NCBI RefSeq assembly: GCF_001044425.1
Contig: NZ_LFML01000122.1
Span: forward strand, 794-64,793
Source of the DNA: Streptomyces roseus
GTDB lineage: Bacteria; Actinomycetota; Actinomycetes; Streptomycetales; Streptomycetaceae
DNA: 64,000 nucleotides
Reading direction: 5' to 3'
The notes under the pieces are model-generated. The model did not search any database. It was given only the letters and a program-made list of their open reading frames with translations, and was not told the origin of the DNA. Both the position numbers and the translations under genes were made by a program. Below, one piece after another: positions 17,354 through 26,252 of this stretch (position 1 is its first letter; every line of letters starts with the position of its first letter).

Positions 17354-18685
17354 TCAGGGCGTCGTACCGGCACCCGGACCCGCGTAGTCCGAGCCGAAGC
17401 AGGACCGGATCTCGCGCTCGGAGTCCGGGCGCCCCGCGAAGTTGAGCCGGGAGTCCTCCTCCTTCGGGGCGGCCTTCGGGTCGGCGTTGAACGAGACCGA
17501 CCACCAGTAGACGCCGGTCATCTTCCGCTCCCGGACGACCTGGCAGACCGCCTTGTACCAGTTGGCCTGCACGAGGGGGTTCAGCTTGCGCCGCGCGTAG
17601 AAGTCGCCGGGTGCGGAGTACGCGCCGTCCATGGCGCTGATGCCCGCCTCGGCGAGCACGATCCGCGGCAGCGGGCCCTTGGTCTTCTTGTCCAGCCAGG
17701 CGTTCCAGCCGTCGACGAGCCGATCCACGGGGGCGTCGTCGGGGACCTTGACGGGGAAGTACGCGTCGACGCCGAGCCGCTCGACGGGCACGTCGATGTG
17801 GCCGCCCACGTAGTTGTCCCAGTTGGCGTCGTAGGACACCTCGCCCTTGAACCGCTTCTCCGCCGTCGCGATGAGGGACTTCCAGCCCGGGTCGCCCTCC
17901 ATCGAGTTCAGTTCGGTGCCGATCACGAACGTCGCCGCCCGCTGCCGCTGGGCCACGTCGAGGTACGGGCCGAGCAGGGCCTCGTACGAATCGAACCAGG
18001 CCGCCTTGTCGGTCGGCTTGATGTTGCCGCGCCACCCCTCCGGCGGTACGAGCACGACCTCGTCCAGCGTGGGGCGGACGGTGGTGCGCAGCCCGGCCTC
18101 GCGGAAGACGCGCAGCACCGTCTCCAGGTGCTCGGGCGTCGGGGTGCCGTGGCCGGCCGAGAGCTTCGTCGAGGTGCGGCCTTCCGTGTAGAAGGGGAAG
18201 GAGACGGAGACGGCGTTGGCCTTCAGCCCGACGAGGTAGGCGGCGTGCTTGCGCGCCTGGTTCTCGATGTACGCGTCGTCGCGGTCCTTCTTGTCCTCCC
18301 AGAAGATCTGGACGCCCCATTCGGGCATGCCCGCCTTCCAGGGCTTGTCCACCTTCGGCGCGGGACCCGCGGGCGGGGCCTCCTGGGTCTGTTCGGCCGG
18401 GCTTGCGCCGCCGGTGGGAGCGGTGGTGGCGCCGTGGGCCGCGGTGCGGGCGGGGCCGGAAGGGGAGTCGCGCAGGACCAGGGCCGGCTCCAGGGATCCC
18501 TGACGCCAGCGCAGGGGGTGGTCTCCGACCACGAACGGCAGGCCTATGACCAGGGAGGTCACGGTCACCGGCAGGATCGCGAGCAGGGGGACCTTGGAAC
18601 GCCGGGCCGCCCTGCCCTTCCTGCTCTCGTTCCGGCTGTCGCTGCTCGCGCTGCTCTCGCTCTCGCTGCTCTCGTTCTCGTTCAC
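17354..18685 (-). CDS. Membrane-anchored GH113-like glycoside hydrolase
   Basis: A 443-residue protein. It has an N-terminal Ser/Glu-rich stretch (ENESSESESSASS), a signal anchor (VPLLAILPVTVTSLVIGLPFVVG), a Pro/Ala linker, then a catalytic (beta/alpha)8 domain from about residue 118. Clan GH-A features are visible: acid/base Glu in FVIGTELNSME (about E258) and a probable nucleophile Glu in RIVLAEAGIS (about E346). GH113 enzymes are endo-beta-1,4-mannanases; the family assignment is by pattern and should be checked. GTG start at 18683-18685, 17 bases after the glycosyltransferase stop, so it is probably co-transcribed. The domain is predicted to be outside the cell. Confidence 0.72.
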   Translation of the reverse strand: MNENESSESESSASSDSRNESRKGRAARRSKVPLLAILPVTVTSLVIGLPFVVGDHPLRWRQGSLEPALVLRDSPSGPARTAAHGATTAPTGGASPAEQTQEAPPAGPAPKVDKPWKAGMPEWGVQIFWEDKKDRDDAYIENQARKHAAYLVGLKANAVSVSFPFYTEGRTSTKLSAGHGTPTPEHLETVLRVFREAGLRTTVRPTLDEVVLVPPEGWRGNIKPTDKAAWFDSYEALLGPYLDVAQRQRAATFVIGTELNSMEGDPGWKSLIATAEKRFKGEVSYDANWDNYVGGHIDVPVERLGVDAYFPVKVPDDAPVDRLVDGWNAWLDKKTKGPLPRIVLAEAGISAMDGAYSAPGDFYARRKLNPLVQANWYKAVCQVVRERKMTGVYWWSVSFNADPKAAPKEEDSRLNFAGRPDSEREIRSCFGSDYAGPGAGTTP

Positions 18686-18702
18686 GTGGGGCTCTCGGTT
18701 TC

Positions 18703-20151
18703 TCACGCGGGCTTGGCGATGACGACGAACTTGTTCTCCTCGCGCTTGACGAACTTGAACAGTCCGCGCAGGCCGCCGAGCCCTTCCATCACGGAGAAGA
18801 CGGGGATGAGGCCCAACACGACGATCGGCTCCCACCAGCGCCGCCGGCCGTTCGCCGAGACCAGGGCGTTGAGCCGCAGCCCCTCCCAGTAGGTCCAGAT
18901 GACGTACGCGAAGTTGAGCGCCCACATGATCACGACGGTCTGGGCCACGGGCGAGGTGTTGAAGTCGCCGATGAGCCAGGCCACGAAGAGCACGGTCGCG
19001 ACGTGCTGGAGCGGGCCGAAGACCCAGGTCGCCACACAGAGCAGCAGGAACCAGCGGTACCGGAACGGCACCGTGCGGTTGAAGCAGAGGGCCACCAGCC
19101 CCCAGGCCCAGCGCTCGCGTTGTTTGACGAAGTCCCTGGTGGTGGCCGGCGAAGCTCCGTAACAGCGGCCGTTGAACCAGTCGCTGCGGCCTGGATACAT
19201 GCGGCAGAACGTCAGCGCCAGCTGGGCGTCCTCGACGATGGCCTTCGGCCCGAAGTCCCAGCCGATCGTCGCCTCGACGGACGCACGGAGCAGCAGCAGC
19301 TCCCCGTGCACGCCGGCGACCGGGGTCCCGAGCCCGGTGAGGGCGCGGAACCGGGCTATGTCGTCGGCGGGGCGGACCGCGTCGGCCAGCCACGTGAAGC
19401 GGTTCACGGCGTTCTCGCGCGGGTAGGCGAGGATCCCCTGCGCCATGTGCTTGCCCTCGTCCCCGGCCCGCCGCTGGCGGTTGACGAACTGGGCCACCGA
19501 CGCGGCGGTGTCGGGGCCGACACCGGTGTCGTCGTCCATGTGCAGCACCCATACGTCGTCGAGGGCCTCCCCCTCGTCGATCCGCAGCTCGTGGGCGTAG
19601 TGGTTGGCGCGGGCCTTGAACCGGGTCCCGTTCGCCGTCTCGTACGCCTTGGGCACCGTGACCACGCGGATCAGCGGGTTCGTCGCGGCCAGGGCGTCGA
19701 TCCGTGCGGCCGCCTCGCAGCCCTCCTCGGTGAGGACGTCGACCCGCAGGAGCGGGAAGTACGGGGGCAGGTGCTCCACGTAGCTCAGGACCGAGCGCTC
19801 CAGCGCCGGGTACGTGTCGTGGCGGCCGATGGTCGGCACGAGCACGATGAGGAAGTCCTCCTCCACCGGCGTCGGCGGGACCATCTCGTGCGACTTGCGC
19901 AGCCGGCGGCGGATCAGCAGGGCGCCCTGGAGGCCGACCATCACGCCCACGCCGGGCAGCGACCAGACGACGGACAGGGTCCAGCCCAACGGGGTCGGAT
20001 TCGGCTTGAACGACCACAGGCCGAAGCCCGCGAGGAGCAGGAAGGGCAGCAGGAAGGGGAGCACGCCGGGCTTCCACTCGGCATGGCGCTGTACGAGTTT
20101 CGCGTCGCGCCGGGTGGCGGGCGTGCGCTCCTGTATGGGGGCGGAGGTCAT
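18703..20151 (-). CDS. Family 2 membrane glycosyltransferase
   Basis: A 482-residue protein. It has two N-terminal hydrophobic segments, a GT-A domain with VLHMDDDTGVG (metal-binding D-rich motif), KAIVEDAQLAL and the KQRERWAWG (Q/RxxRW-type) motif, then three to four C-terminal membrane segments. This layout is that of processive or inverting GT2 enzymes, and the region around FNGRCYGASPATTRDFVKQRERW resembles the egghead-type beta-mannosyltransferase subgroup (from memory, not searched). The sugar donor is unknown. It lies between two hydrolase genes whose families cleave beta-mannans, which makes mannan a reasonable but unproven product. A good ribosome site (AAGGA) precedes the ATG. Confidence 0.85.
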   Translation of the reverse strand: MTSAPIQERTPATRRDAKLVQRHAEWKPGVLPFLLPFLLLAGFGLWSFKPNPTPLGWTLSVVWSLPGVGVMVGLQGALLIRRRLRKSHEMVPPTPVEEDFLIVLVPTIGRHDTYPALERSVLSYVEHLPPYFPLLRVDVLTEEGCEAAARIDALAATNPLIRVVTVPKAYETANGTRFKARANHYAHELRIDEGEALDDVWVLHMDDDTGVGPDTAASVAQFVNRQRRAGDEGKHMAQGILAYPRENAVNRFTWLADAVRPADDIARFRALTGLGTPVAGVHGELLLLRASVEATIGWDFGPKAIVEDAQLALTFCRMYPGRSDWFNGRCYGASPATTRDFVKQRERWAWGLVALCFNRTVPFRYRWFLLLCVATWVFGPLQHVATVLFVAWLIGDFNTSPVAQTVVIMWALNFAYVIWTYWEGLRLNALVSANGRRRWWEPIVVLGLIPVFSVMEGLGGLRGLFKFVKREENKFVVIAKPA

Positions 20152-20178
20152 GGCAGAGGTCCTTCGGGATTCCTACGA

Positions 20179-20925
20179 CTACTGCTGTTGCTGCGGCGGC
20201 GACTGGGGTTGGGGCGGCTGGGCCTGGGGCGGCTGCGGCCAGGCGGGTTGGCCGCCGTACGGGCCGGGCCCGTAACCGGGCTGGGCCTGCTGGGGCGCGT
20301 ACGGCTGGGGCTGCGGCTGGCCGTAGCCCGTCTGCGGCAACTGCGGCCCGGGGTGCGGCGGGTAGCCCTGCGGGGCCCCGAACCCGTGGGAGGGCTGCGG
20401 CGATTGCTGCGCGGGCGCCTGCTGCGCCCGGCGGGCCTCGTTCGCCTGCCGGGTCCACGGGTTCGCCGGCGGCTGCCACGCTTCGCGCACGGCGAAGTCC
20501 CGCAGCAGCAGGACGATGAGGGCGCAGGTCACCGCGGCCCCGACGGCGAACGTCGCCAGCTTCAGCCCGCCCTGGACGGTCGTGGTGAAGTACTCGGCCT
20601 GCTTGTCGTCGAAGAGCGCACCCGACAGGCTGCGCACCCGGTTGTAGCCCTCAATGGCGGCGCCGCCGATGATGATGCCCCGCCCGAGGGTGTTCCCGCG
20701 CAGGACCAGCAGCCCGCCCGCCACGTAGACGACACCCCAGTTGAGGTTGAACGTCTCTGCGGTGCCGGACCCGTCACCGGTGCCGTAATACACGATGCCC
20801 TGGAGGAAGTCGGCGACGCCGACCTGCCAGAAGCAGTTGTACACGGCCCAGAGGAGCAGGATGCCCGCCCAGCCCATGGCCACGAAGGCGGCCACACGGT
20901 GGGCGCGTGGCGTTGACGCGCTCAA
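20179..20925 (-). CDS. Membrane protein with Pro/Gln-rich tail, TTG start
   Basis: About 248 residues. Four hydrophobic segments (VAAFVAMGWAGILLLWAVY, WGVVYVAGGLLVL and two others including FAVGAAVTCALIVLLL) are followed by about 95 residues rich in Pro, Gln and Gly (GYGQPQPQPYAPQQAQPGYG) likely to be disordered and cytoplasmic. The family is not recognised. TTG at 20923-20925 is favoured because AGGAG lies five bases upstream, overlapping the TAG stop of the GH26 gene, which implies translational coupling. It sits between GH26 and the glycosyltransferase and may be an accessory subunit of the synthase. Confidence 0.7.
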   Translation of the reverse strand: MSASTPRAHRVAAFVAMGWAGILLLWAVYNCFWQVGVADFLQGIVYYGTGDGSGTAETFNLNWGVVYVAGGLLVLRGNTLGRGIIIGGAAIEGYNRVRSLSGALFDDKQAEYFTTTVQGGLKLATFAVGAAVTCALIVLLLRDFAVREAWQPPANPWTRQANEARRAQQAPAQQSPQPSHGFGAPQGYPPHPGPQLPQTGYGQPQPQPYAPQQAQPGYGPGPYGGQPAWPQPPQAQPPQPQSPPQQQQ

Positions 20926-20933
20926 CTTCACTC

Positions 20934-22343
20934 CTATTCGAATGTTCCGTCGTGCAGGGCGGGCCATCGCACGCCCACGGGGCCGGACTCCCGGCCGCCG
21001 GTGATCGTCTTGGGATCGTCGTACGTCCGGCGCACGTCGGCGTCCGAGTTCTTCGCCGTGAGGCCGTCGCCCCACACGGTCCACAGCACCCACGGGGCCT
21101 GGTCGAGGGTCGTGCGCTGCGCCGAGCCCAGCGGCACGTGGAAGGACTCCGCGAGGATCCGCGGTTTGCCGTAGTCCGCGAGCCCGCGGTGCCAGGTCGT
21201 CGTCCAGCCGCCCGGGTCGAAGGGCCGGTCCGGCGTTCCGCTGTAGTCGTCGACGCCGACCACGTCCACGTACTCGCCGCCCGGGTAGAAGTCCCAGGGC
21301 TCTTTGCCGTGGACTCCGTCCCAGGCGGTGGGGGCCCATACGAAGATCAGGTTGTGCAGTCCGCGGGAGCCCACCAGGTAGTGGTGGAGCAACTCCCACA
21401 GAGCCGTGTACTGCCGGGGCTCGAGCCCGGCCCACCAGAAGCTCTGCTCCCCGCCGAGCGAGTTCATCTCGTGGTACGGGCGCAGCAGTACGGGAACGTC
21501 GTGCGCGGCCAGGTAGCCGAGGTGGTCCGCGAGGAAGGACAGGTCGAGCAGGAGCGCCGCGTGCTCGGCGGTACCGGGCGTGAGCAGCCGGTCGATCCAG
21601 CCGGGGTCCTTCGCGGAGGGCGCGTTGCGGCGCAGGGTCTGGTCGTAGCTCTTGACGGGGCTGCCCGGCCACGGCTGGTGGAACGACATCCCGACCAGGC
21701 CTGCGGGTGCTCCCCCGTTCTCCGGCAGCACGGTCTTGGTGCCGTTCCAGAGGCTTTCCGTGCCCGTGGGGTTGTACGAGCCGTCCTCCTCGCGGGGCAG
21801 TCCGTGCCAGACGCCGAGGGCCAGGTCGACCACGTCGTTCACGTAGGTCCATAACTCGCGGCGGGCGGGCCAGGCGGCGCGCGAGTAGTCCCGCGCCTCC
21901 CCCACGCCCCAGCCCGGCTGCTGGTAGCCGGGTCCCAGGTCGAGTTCGAGGAAGGCCGGCAGTTTGCCGGTGATGTCCCGGGGTTTGCGGTAGTAGTAGC
22001 CGGGAGGTTTGGGACCGGTGTGGTCGCCGTACTCGGGGTTGTACCGCTCGTTGTGGACCTCGGCGTGCTGGCCCATGAGGGTGCCCCGGCGGCGGCCGGC
22101 CCGGGCGTCCGTCTCCAGCGCGACCAGGAGCCGGTACACGGCCTGGGCCGTCTTGGAGGCCTTGGGATCCCGGGACAGCAGGTCCTTCTGGAGGCCTGCG
22201 GCCGGCGCGCGCGAGGTGTTGAAGGCGGCCACTCCGGCGAGGGCGCCGCCCGTCGCCACGGTGGCGGCCGCACCGAGGAGGAGATTGCGGCGCTTCAGGT
22301 CGCGGTCCAAGACCCCGCGGGTCTGCACGTCACGACCCCACAC
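20934..22343 (-). CDS. GH26 glycoside hydrolase with Tat signal
   Basis: About 469 residues. The N-terminus has a twin-arginine signal (DLKRRNLLLGAAATVATGG) directing folded export. The catalytic domain shows VLLRPYHEMNSLGG, where HE (about 291-292) is the GH26 acid/base signature, and KPRILAESFHV, where E399 is the likely nucleophile. GH26 enzymes are mostly beta-1,4-mannanases, with some beta-1,3-xylanases and lichenases. It heads a four-gene minus-strand unit (GH26, membrane protein, GT2, GH113-like). The start is one of two GTG codons; the signal peptide is present with either. Confidence 0.85.
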   Translation of the reverse strand: MWGRDVQTRGVLDRDLKRRNLLLGAAATVATGGALAGVAAFNTSRAPAAGLQKDLLSRDPKASKTAQAVYRLLVALETDARAGRRRGTLMGQHAEVHNERYNPEYGDHTGPKPPGYYYRKPRDITGKLPAFLELDLGPGYQQPGWGVGEARDYSRAAWPARRELWTYVNDVVDLALGVWHGLPREEDGSYNPTGTESLWNGTKTVLPENGGAPAGLVGMSFHQPWPGSPVKSYDQTLRRNAPSAKDPGWIDRLLTPGTAEHAALLLDLSFLADHLGYLAAHDVPVLLRPYHEMNSLGGEQSFWWAGLEPRQYTALWELLHHYLVGSRGLHNLIFVWAPTAWDGVHGKEPWDFYPGGEYVDVVGVDDYSGTPDRPFDPGGWTTTWHRGLADYGKPRILAESFHVPLGSAQRTTLDQAPWVLWTVWGDGLTAKNSDADVRRTYDDPKTITGGRESGPVGVRWPALHDGTFE

Positions 22344-22427
22344 CCCGAGACCCCCCTCGGTCGACAGCCGGCAGGCATCGGCCCCTCGGGTCGTGCGGAA
22401 CCTCTGGGGCCGGATTCACCCTACGCG

Positions 22428-22458
22428 TCGGCCCCCGGGCAATGTGCCCGGGGGCCGA
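22428..22458 (-). terminator. Terminator downstream of valS
   Basis: A perfect 14-bp GC-rich stem (TCGGCCCCCGGGCA and its complement) with a three-base loop, 43 bases beyond the valS stop. Confidence 0.85.
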
Positions 22459-22500
22459 TGGTTCACCTTTTGTTACACGCCGCTTGGTGCGCGGTACGCC

Positions 22501-25122
22501 CTACGCGGTGGGCAGGGTGTCCAGTTGGGCCTGGATGCGGGTGATGTCCGCCTCGGCCTTCGACAGCCGGCCCTTGATCTTGTCCACGACGTTGTCGGGA
22601 GCCTTGGCCAGGAAGGCCTCGTTCCCCAGCTTCGCCTCGGCCTGCTGCTTCTCCTTCTGCGCGGCCGCGAGGTCCTTGGAGAGGCGCCCGCGCTCGGCGG
22701 CCACGTCGATCGTGCCCGACAGGTCGAGCGCGACCGTGGCGCCGGCGACCGGGAGGGTCGCGGTGGCGCTGAAGGAGTCGCCCTCGGGCTGGAGGCGCAG
22801 CAGCTGCCGGATGGCCGCCTCGTGCGCGCCCAGGGCGGTGGCACCCAGCTCCAGACGGGCCGGAACCTTCTGGCCGTCCTGCAAGCCCTGCTCCTTGCGG
22901 AACCGGCGGACCTCGGTGACCAGGGACTGGACGGTCGCGATCTCCGACTCGGCGGCCTCGTCGCGGAAACCGCTGTCCTTGGGCCAGTCGGCGATGACGA
23001 GGGACTCGCCGCCGGTCAGCGTGGTCCACAGCGTCTCGGTGACGAACGGGACCACCGGGTGCAGGAGCCGCAGCATGACGTCGATGACCTCGCCCAGGAC
23101 CCGGCCCGAGACCTTGGCCTGCTCCCCGCCCGCGAAGAACGTCGTCTTCGACAGCTCGACGTACCAGTCGAAGACCTCGTCCCACGCGAAGTGGTAGAGC
23201 GCCTCGCTGAGCTTCGAGAACTGGAAGTCCTCGTAGTACGCGTCGACCTGAGCGACCGTCTTGTTCAGGCGGGACAGGATCCACCGGTCGGTCGCCGACA
23301 GCTGCTCGACCGGGGGCAGGTCGCCCTCGATCGTGGCGCCGTTCATCAGCGCGAAGCGCGTGGCGTTCCAGATCTTGTTGGCGAACTTGCTGGAGGCCTG
23401 GACCCAGTCCTCGCCGATCGGGACGTCGGTGCCGGGGTTGGCGCCCTTGGCCAGGGTGAAGCGGACGGCGTCGGAGCCGTACTTGTCCATCCAGTCCAGC
23501 GGGTCGACGACGTTGCCGAAGGACTTCGACATCTTCTTGCCGCGCTCGTCGCGGACCAGGCCGGTCAGGGCGATCGTCTTGAACGGGACCTCGCCGTCCA
23601 TGGCGTACAGGCCGAACATCATCATCCGGGCGACCCAGAAGAAGATGATGTCGTGGCCGGTGACCAGGACGTCGGTGGAGTAGAACTTCGCCAGGTCCGG
23701 GGTCTTCTCCGGCCAGCCGAGCGTGGAGAACGGCCACAGGCCCGAGGAGAACCAGGTGTCGAGGACGTCGGTGTCCTGGTGCCAGCCCTCGCCGGTGGGC
23801 GCCTCGTCGTCCGGGCCGACGCAGACGATCTCGCCGTCCGGGCCGTACCAGACCGGGATCCGGTGGCCCCACCACAGCTGACGCGAGATGCACCAGTCGT
23901 TGAGGTTGTCGACCCAGTCGAAGTAGCGCTTCTCCATCTCCTTCGGGTGGATCGTGACCCGGTCGTCGCGGACCGCGTCGCCGGCGGCCTTGGCGAGGGT
24001 CTCGACCTTGACCCACCACTGCAGCGACAGGCGCGGCTCGACGGTGGTGGAGCAGCGGGAGCAGTGCCCGACGGAGTGCAGGTACGGGCGCTTCTCGGCG
24101 ACGATCCGGCCCTGCTCGCGCAGCGCGCCGACGACCGCGGAGCGGGCCTCGAAGCGGTCCAGGCCGAGGAAGGGGCCGTGGACGGTGATGGTGCCGTGCT
24201 CGTCCATGATCGTCATGTTGGGCAGGCCGTGGCGCTGTCCGATGGCGAAGTCGTTCGGGTCGTGCGCCGGGGTCACCTTGACGCAGCCGGTGCCGAACTC
24301 CGGGTCGACGTGCGTGTCCGCGACGACCGGGATGGAACGGTCGGTCAGCGGCAGCTTGATGAGCTTGCCGACCAGGTGCTTGTAGCGCTCGTCGTCCGGG
24401 TGGACGGCGATGGCCGTGTCGCCGAGCATCGTCTCGGCGCGCGTGGTGGCGACGACCAGGGTGTCCTCGCCCTCGCCGTACTTGATCGAGACGAGCTCGC
24501 CCGCGTCCTCCTGGTACTCCACCTCGATGTCGGAGATGGCCGTCAGGCAGCGGGGGCACCAGTTGATGATGCGCTCGGCGCGGTAGATCAGCTCGTCGTC
24601 GTAGAGCTTCTTGAAGATCGTCTGGACGGCCTTGGAGAGGCCTTCGTCCATGGTGAAGCGCTCGCGCGACCAGTCGACGCCGTCGCCGAGGCGCCGCATC
24701 TGGCCGAGGATCTTGCCGCCGTACTCTTCCTTCCACTGCCAGACGCGCTCGACGAACTCCTCGCGGCCCAGGTCGTGGCGGGACTTGCCCTCCTCGGCGA
24801 GCTGCTGCTCGACCTTGTTCTGGGTGGCGATGCCGGCGTGGTCCATGCCGGGCAGCCACAGCGACTCGTAACCCTGCATCCGCTTGCGGCGGGTCAGGGC
24901 GTCCATGAGCGTGTGCTGGAAGGCGTGGCCCAGGTGCAGGGAACCGGTGACGTTCGGCGGGGGGATGACGATGGTGTACGCGGGCTTCTCGCTCGCGGCG
25001 TCCGCCGTGAAGTACCCACGCTCTACCCAGCGCTCGTAGAGCTTCCCCTCTACCTCGGCCGGCGCGTACGCGGTCGGCAGTTCGGAGTGGGGGCTGCTGG
25101 GTGTCTGCGCGTTCTCGGTCAC
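22501..25122 (-). CDS. valS: Valyl-tRNA synthetase
   Basis: An 873-residue class I synthetase. The HIGH motif is HLGH (about residues 63-66, after PPPNVTGS), and the KMSKS motif is KKMSKSFGNVVDP. The CP1 editing domain lies between them and the C-terminal coiled-coil arm is clear (LSKDLAAAQKEKQQAEAKLG). It charges tRNA-Val and edits mischarged Thr. It stands alone, with its own terminator, between the GH26 gene and the Pro-rich protein gene. Confidence 0.97.
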   Translation of the reverse strand: MTENAQTPSSPHSELPTAYAPAEVEGKLYERWVERGYFTADAASEKPAYTIVIPPPNVTGSLHLGHAFQHTLMDALTRRKRMQGYESLWLPGMDHAGIATQNKVEQQLAEEGKSRHDLGREEFVERVWQWKEEYGGKILGQMRRLGDGVDWSRERFTMDEGLSKAVQTIFKKLYDDELIYRAERIINWCPRCLTAISDIEVEYQEDAGELVSIKYGEGEDTLVVATTRAETMLGDTAIAVHPDDERYKHLVGKLIKLPLTDRSIPVVADTHVDPEFGTGCVKVTPAHDPNDFAIGQRHGLPNMTIMDEHGTITVHGPFLGLDRFEARSAVVGALREQGRIVAEKRPYLHSVGHCSRCSTTVEPRLSLQWWVKVETLAKAAGDAVRDDRVTIHPKEMEKRYFDWVDNLNDWCISRQLWWGHRIPVWYGPDGEIVCVGPDDEAPTGEGWHQDTDVLDTWFSSGLWPFSTLGWPEKTPDLAKFYSTDVLVTGHDIIFFWVARMMMFGLYAMDGEVPFKTIALTGLVRDERGKKMSKSFGNVVDPLDWMDKYGSDAVRFTLAKGANPGTDVPIGEDWVQASSKFANKIWNATRFALMNGATIEGDLPPVEQLSATDRWILSRLNKTVAQVDAYYEDFQFSKLSEALYHFAWDEVFDWYVELSKTTFFAGGEQAKVSGRVLGEVIDVMLRLLHPVVPFVTETLWTTLTGGESLVIADWPKDSGFRDEAAESEIATVQSLVTEVRRFRKEQGLQDGQKVPARLELGATALGAHEAAIRQLLRLQPEGDSFSATATLPVAGATVALDLSGTIDVAAERGRLSKDLAAAQKEKQQAEAKLGNEAFLAKAPDNVVDKIKGRLSKAEADITRIQAQLDTLPTA

Positions 25123-25250
25123 GAGGCACAGTTTAGAGCCGTAACAGTCCAGCTATGAAACCGGTAATCCGGGGGCCCGGCGGCCTGTGCGGGTTGGCCT
25201 TCCGACAGGATGTCTGAAACGCATAAGGATTCCTGAAGGGGGATGCGGGC

Positions 25251-26186
25251 ATGAGCTACAACCAGCCGGGGCCGTACGGAGGCCAGCCGCCGCAGCAGCC
25301 GGGACCGTACGGGGGCCAGCCGCCGCAGCCGGGACCGTACGGCCAGCCCGCGCCGCAGCCCGGCTACGGCTACCCGCAGCAGCCCCCGCCGCCGGGCATC
25401 CCCCCGCAGGGCTACCCCCAGCAGCCCCAGCCGGGCTACGGCTACCCCCAGCAGGGCATGCCGCCGCAGCAGCCCCCGTACGGCATGCAGCCGCAGCAGC
25501 CGAAGAAGTCCAAGGCGGGCGTGGTGATCGCCGTGGTCGTCGCCATCGCCGTGGTCGCCGGCGCGGGCTGGTACTTCACGAAGGGCGGCGGCGCGGGCGG
25601 CGCCGTCGCGGCGAACACCAAGGGCTACAAGCTGGTCGCCCCGGAGACGGTGAACGAGTTCAAGAAGAATCCGAATTACAAGGAGAAGCCCCTCGCCGAC
25701 AAGGACCGCCAGGAGCTGGAGGCCATCGGCGTCAAGAACCCCACCAGGGTCGCCATGGACTACAGCGCCGGCGACCCGGCCAACCCGCTGACGACCAAGG
25801 GCGTGAGCTTCCAGGGCCTGTACGGCGAACTCGCGGATCCGGAGAAGTCGGTGGACGCCTACTTCGCCACCGCCAAGCTCAACGCCGGCAAGGACAAGTC
25901 CGCGACGGTCGAGATGATCGGCAGCCCGAAGTCGATGTCCCCCTCGGGGTTCAGCGGCGCCGTGATGAAGTGCCAGGAAATGAAGATCACGGCCGCGAGC
26001 ACCACGACGACGAAGGGACCGAAGGAGCTGACCCTCCCCATCTGCATCTGGGGCGACTACAGCACCCTCAGCCTGGTCAGCGCCTCCGACGCCGCCTCCA
26101 TCCTGGCGGGCAAGCCGGGCTACACCCTGGAGCAGACCGCCGACCTGACGGCGAAGCTCTACAACACCGCCCGCGTCAAGAAGTAA
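25251..26186 (+). CDS. Membrane-anchored protein with Pro/Gly/Gln-rich N-terminus
   Basis: A 311-residue protein. The first 85 residues are repeats of PGPYGGQPPQ and PGYGYPQQ; one membrane segment follows (AGVVIAVVVAIAVVAGAGWYF), then about 200 residues facing outward. The outer domain has two Cys (MKCQEM, LPICIWGD) that could form a disulphide. This architecture is common in actinobacteria, and the function is unknown. ATG is preceded by AAGGGGGATGCGGGC. It is convergent with clpX across a shared hairpin. Confidence 0.85.
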   Translation: MSYNQPGPYGGQPPQQPGPYGGQPPQPGPYGQPAPQPGYGYPQQPPPPGIPPQGYPQQPQPGYGYPQQGMPPQQPPYGMQPQQPKKSKAGVVIAVVVAIAVVAGAGWYFTKGGGAGGAVAANTKGYKLVAPETVNEFKKNPNYKEKPLADKDRQELEAIGVKNPTRVAMDYSAGDPANPLTTKGVSFQGLYGELADPEKSVDAYFATAKLNAGKDKSATVEMIGSPKSMSPSGFSGAVMKCQEMKITAASTTTTKGPKELTLPICIWGDYSTLSLVSASDAASILAGKPGYTLEQTADLTAKLYNTARVKK

Positions 26187-26199
26187 CCGCGAGCCACAT

Positions 26200-26238
26200 G
26201 CGAAGGGGCGCCCGGCCGATGGCCGGGCGCCCCTTCGC
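26200..26238. terminator. Bidirectional terminator between the Pro-rich gene and clpX
   Basis: A perfect 18-bp stem with a three-base loop (GAT) lies between convergent genes, 14 bases from each stop codon. Confidence 0.9.
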
Positions 26239-26252
26239 GTGCTTCGGGTCGG

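Noticed and set aside
17354..20479. One 1041-codon protein on the minus strand
   Set aside because: Its first 600 codons are an out-of-frame copy of the glycosyltransferase gene; the real gene starts at the GTG near 18685, before the signal anchor.
22009..25158. Long plus-strand open frame opposite valS
   Set aside because: It is the shadow of valS; the encoded sequence is Val/Asp/Arg-rich with no domain, while valS has all its motifs on the other strand.
25251..25500. A CRISPR-like or satellite repeat array
   Set aside because: The repeats are irregular, in frame and encode a Pro/Gly/Gln-rich protein segment before a membrane helix; no spacers or cas genes are present.
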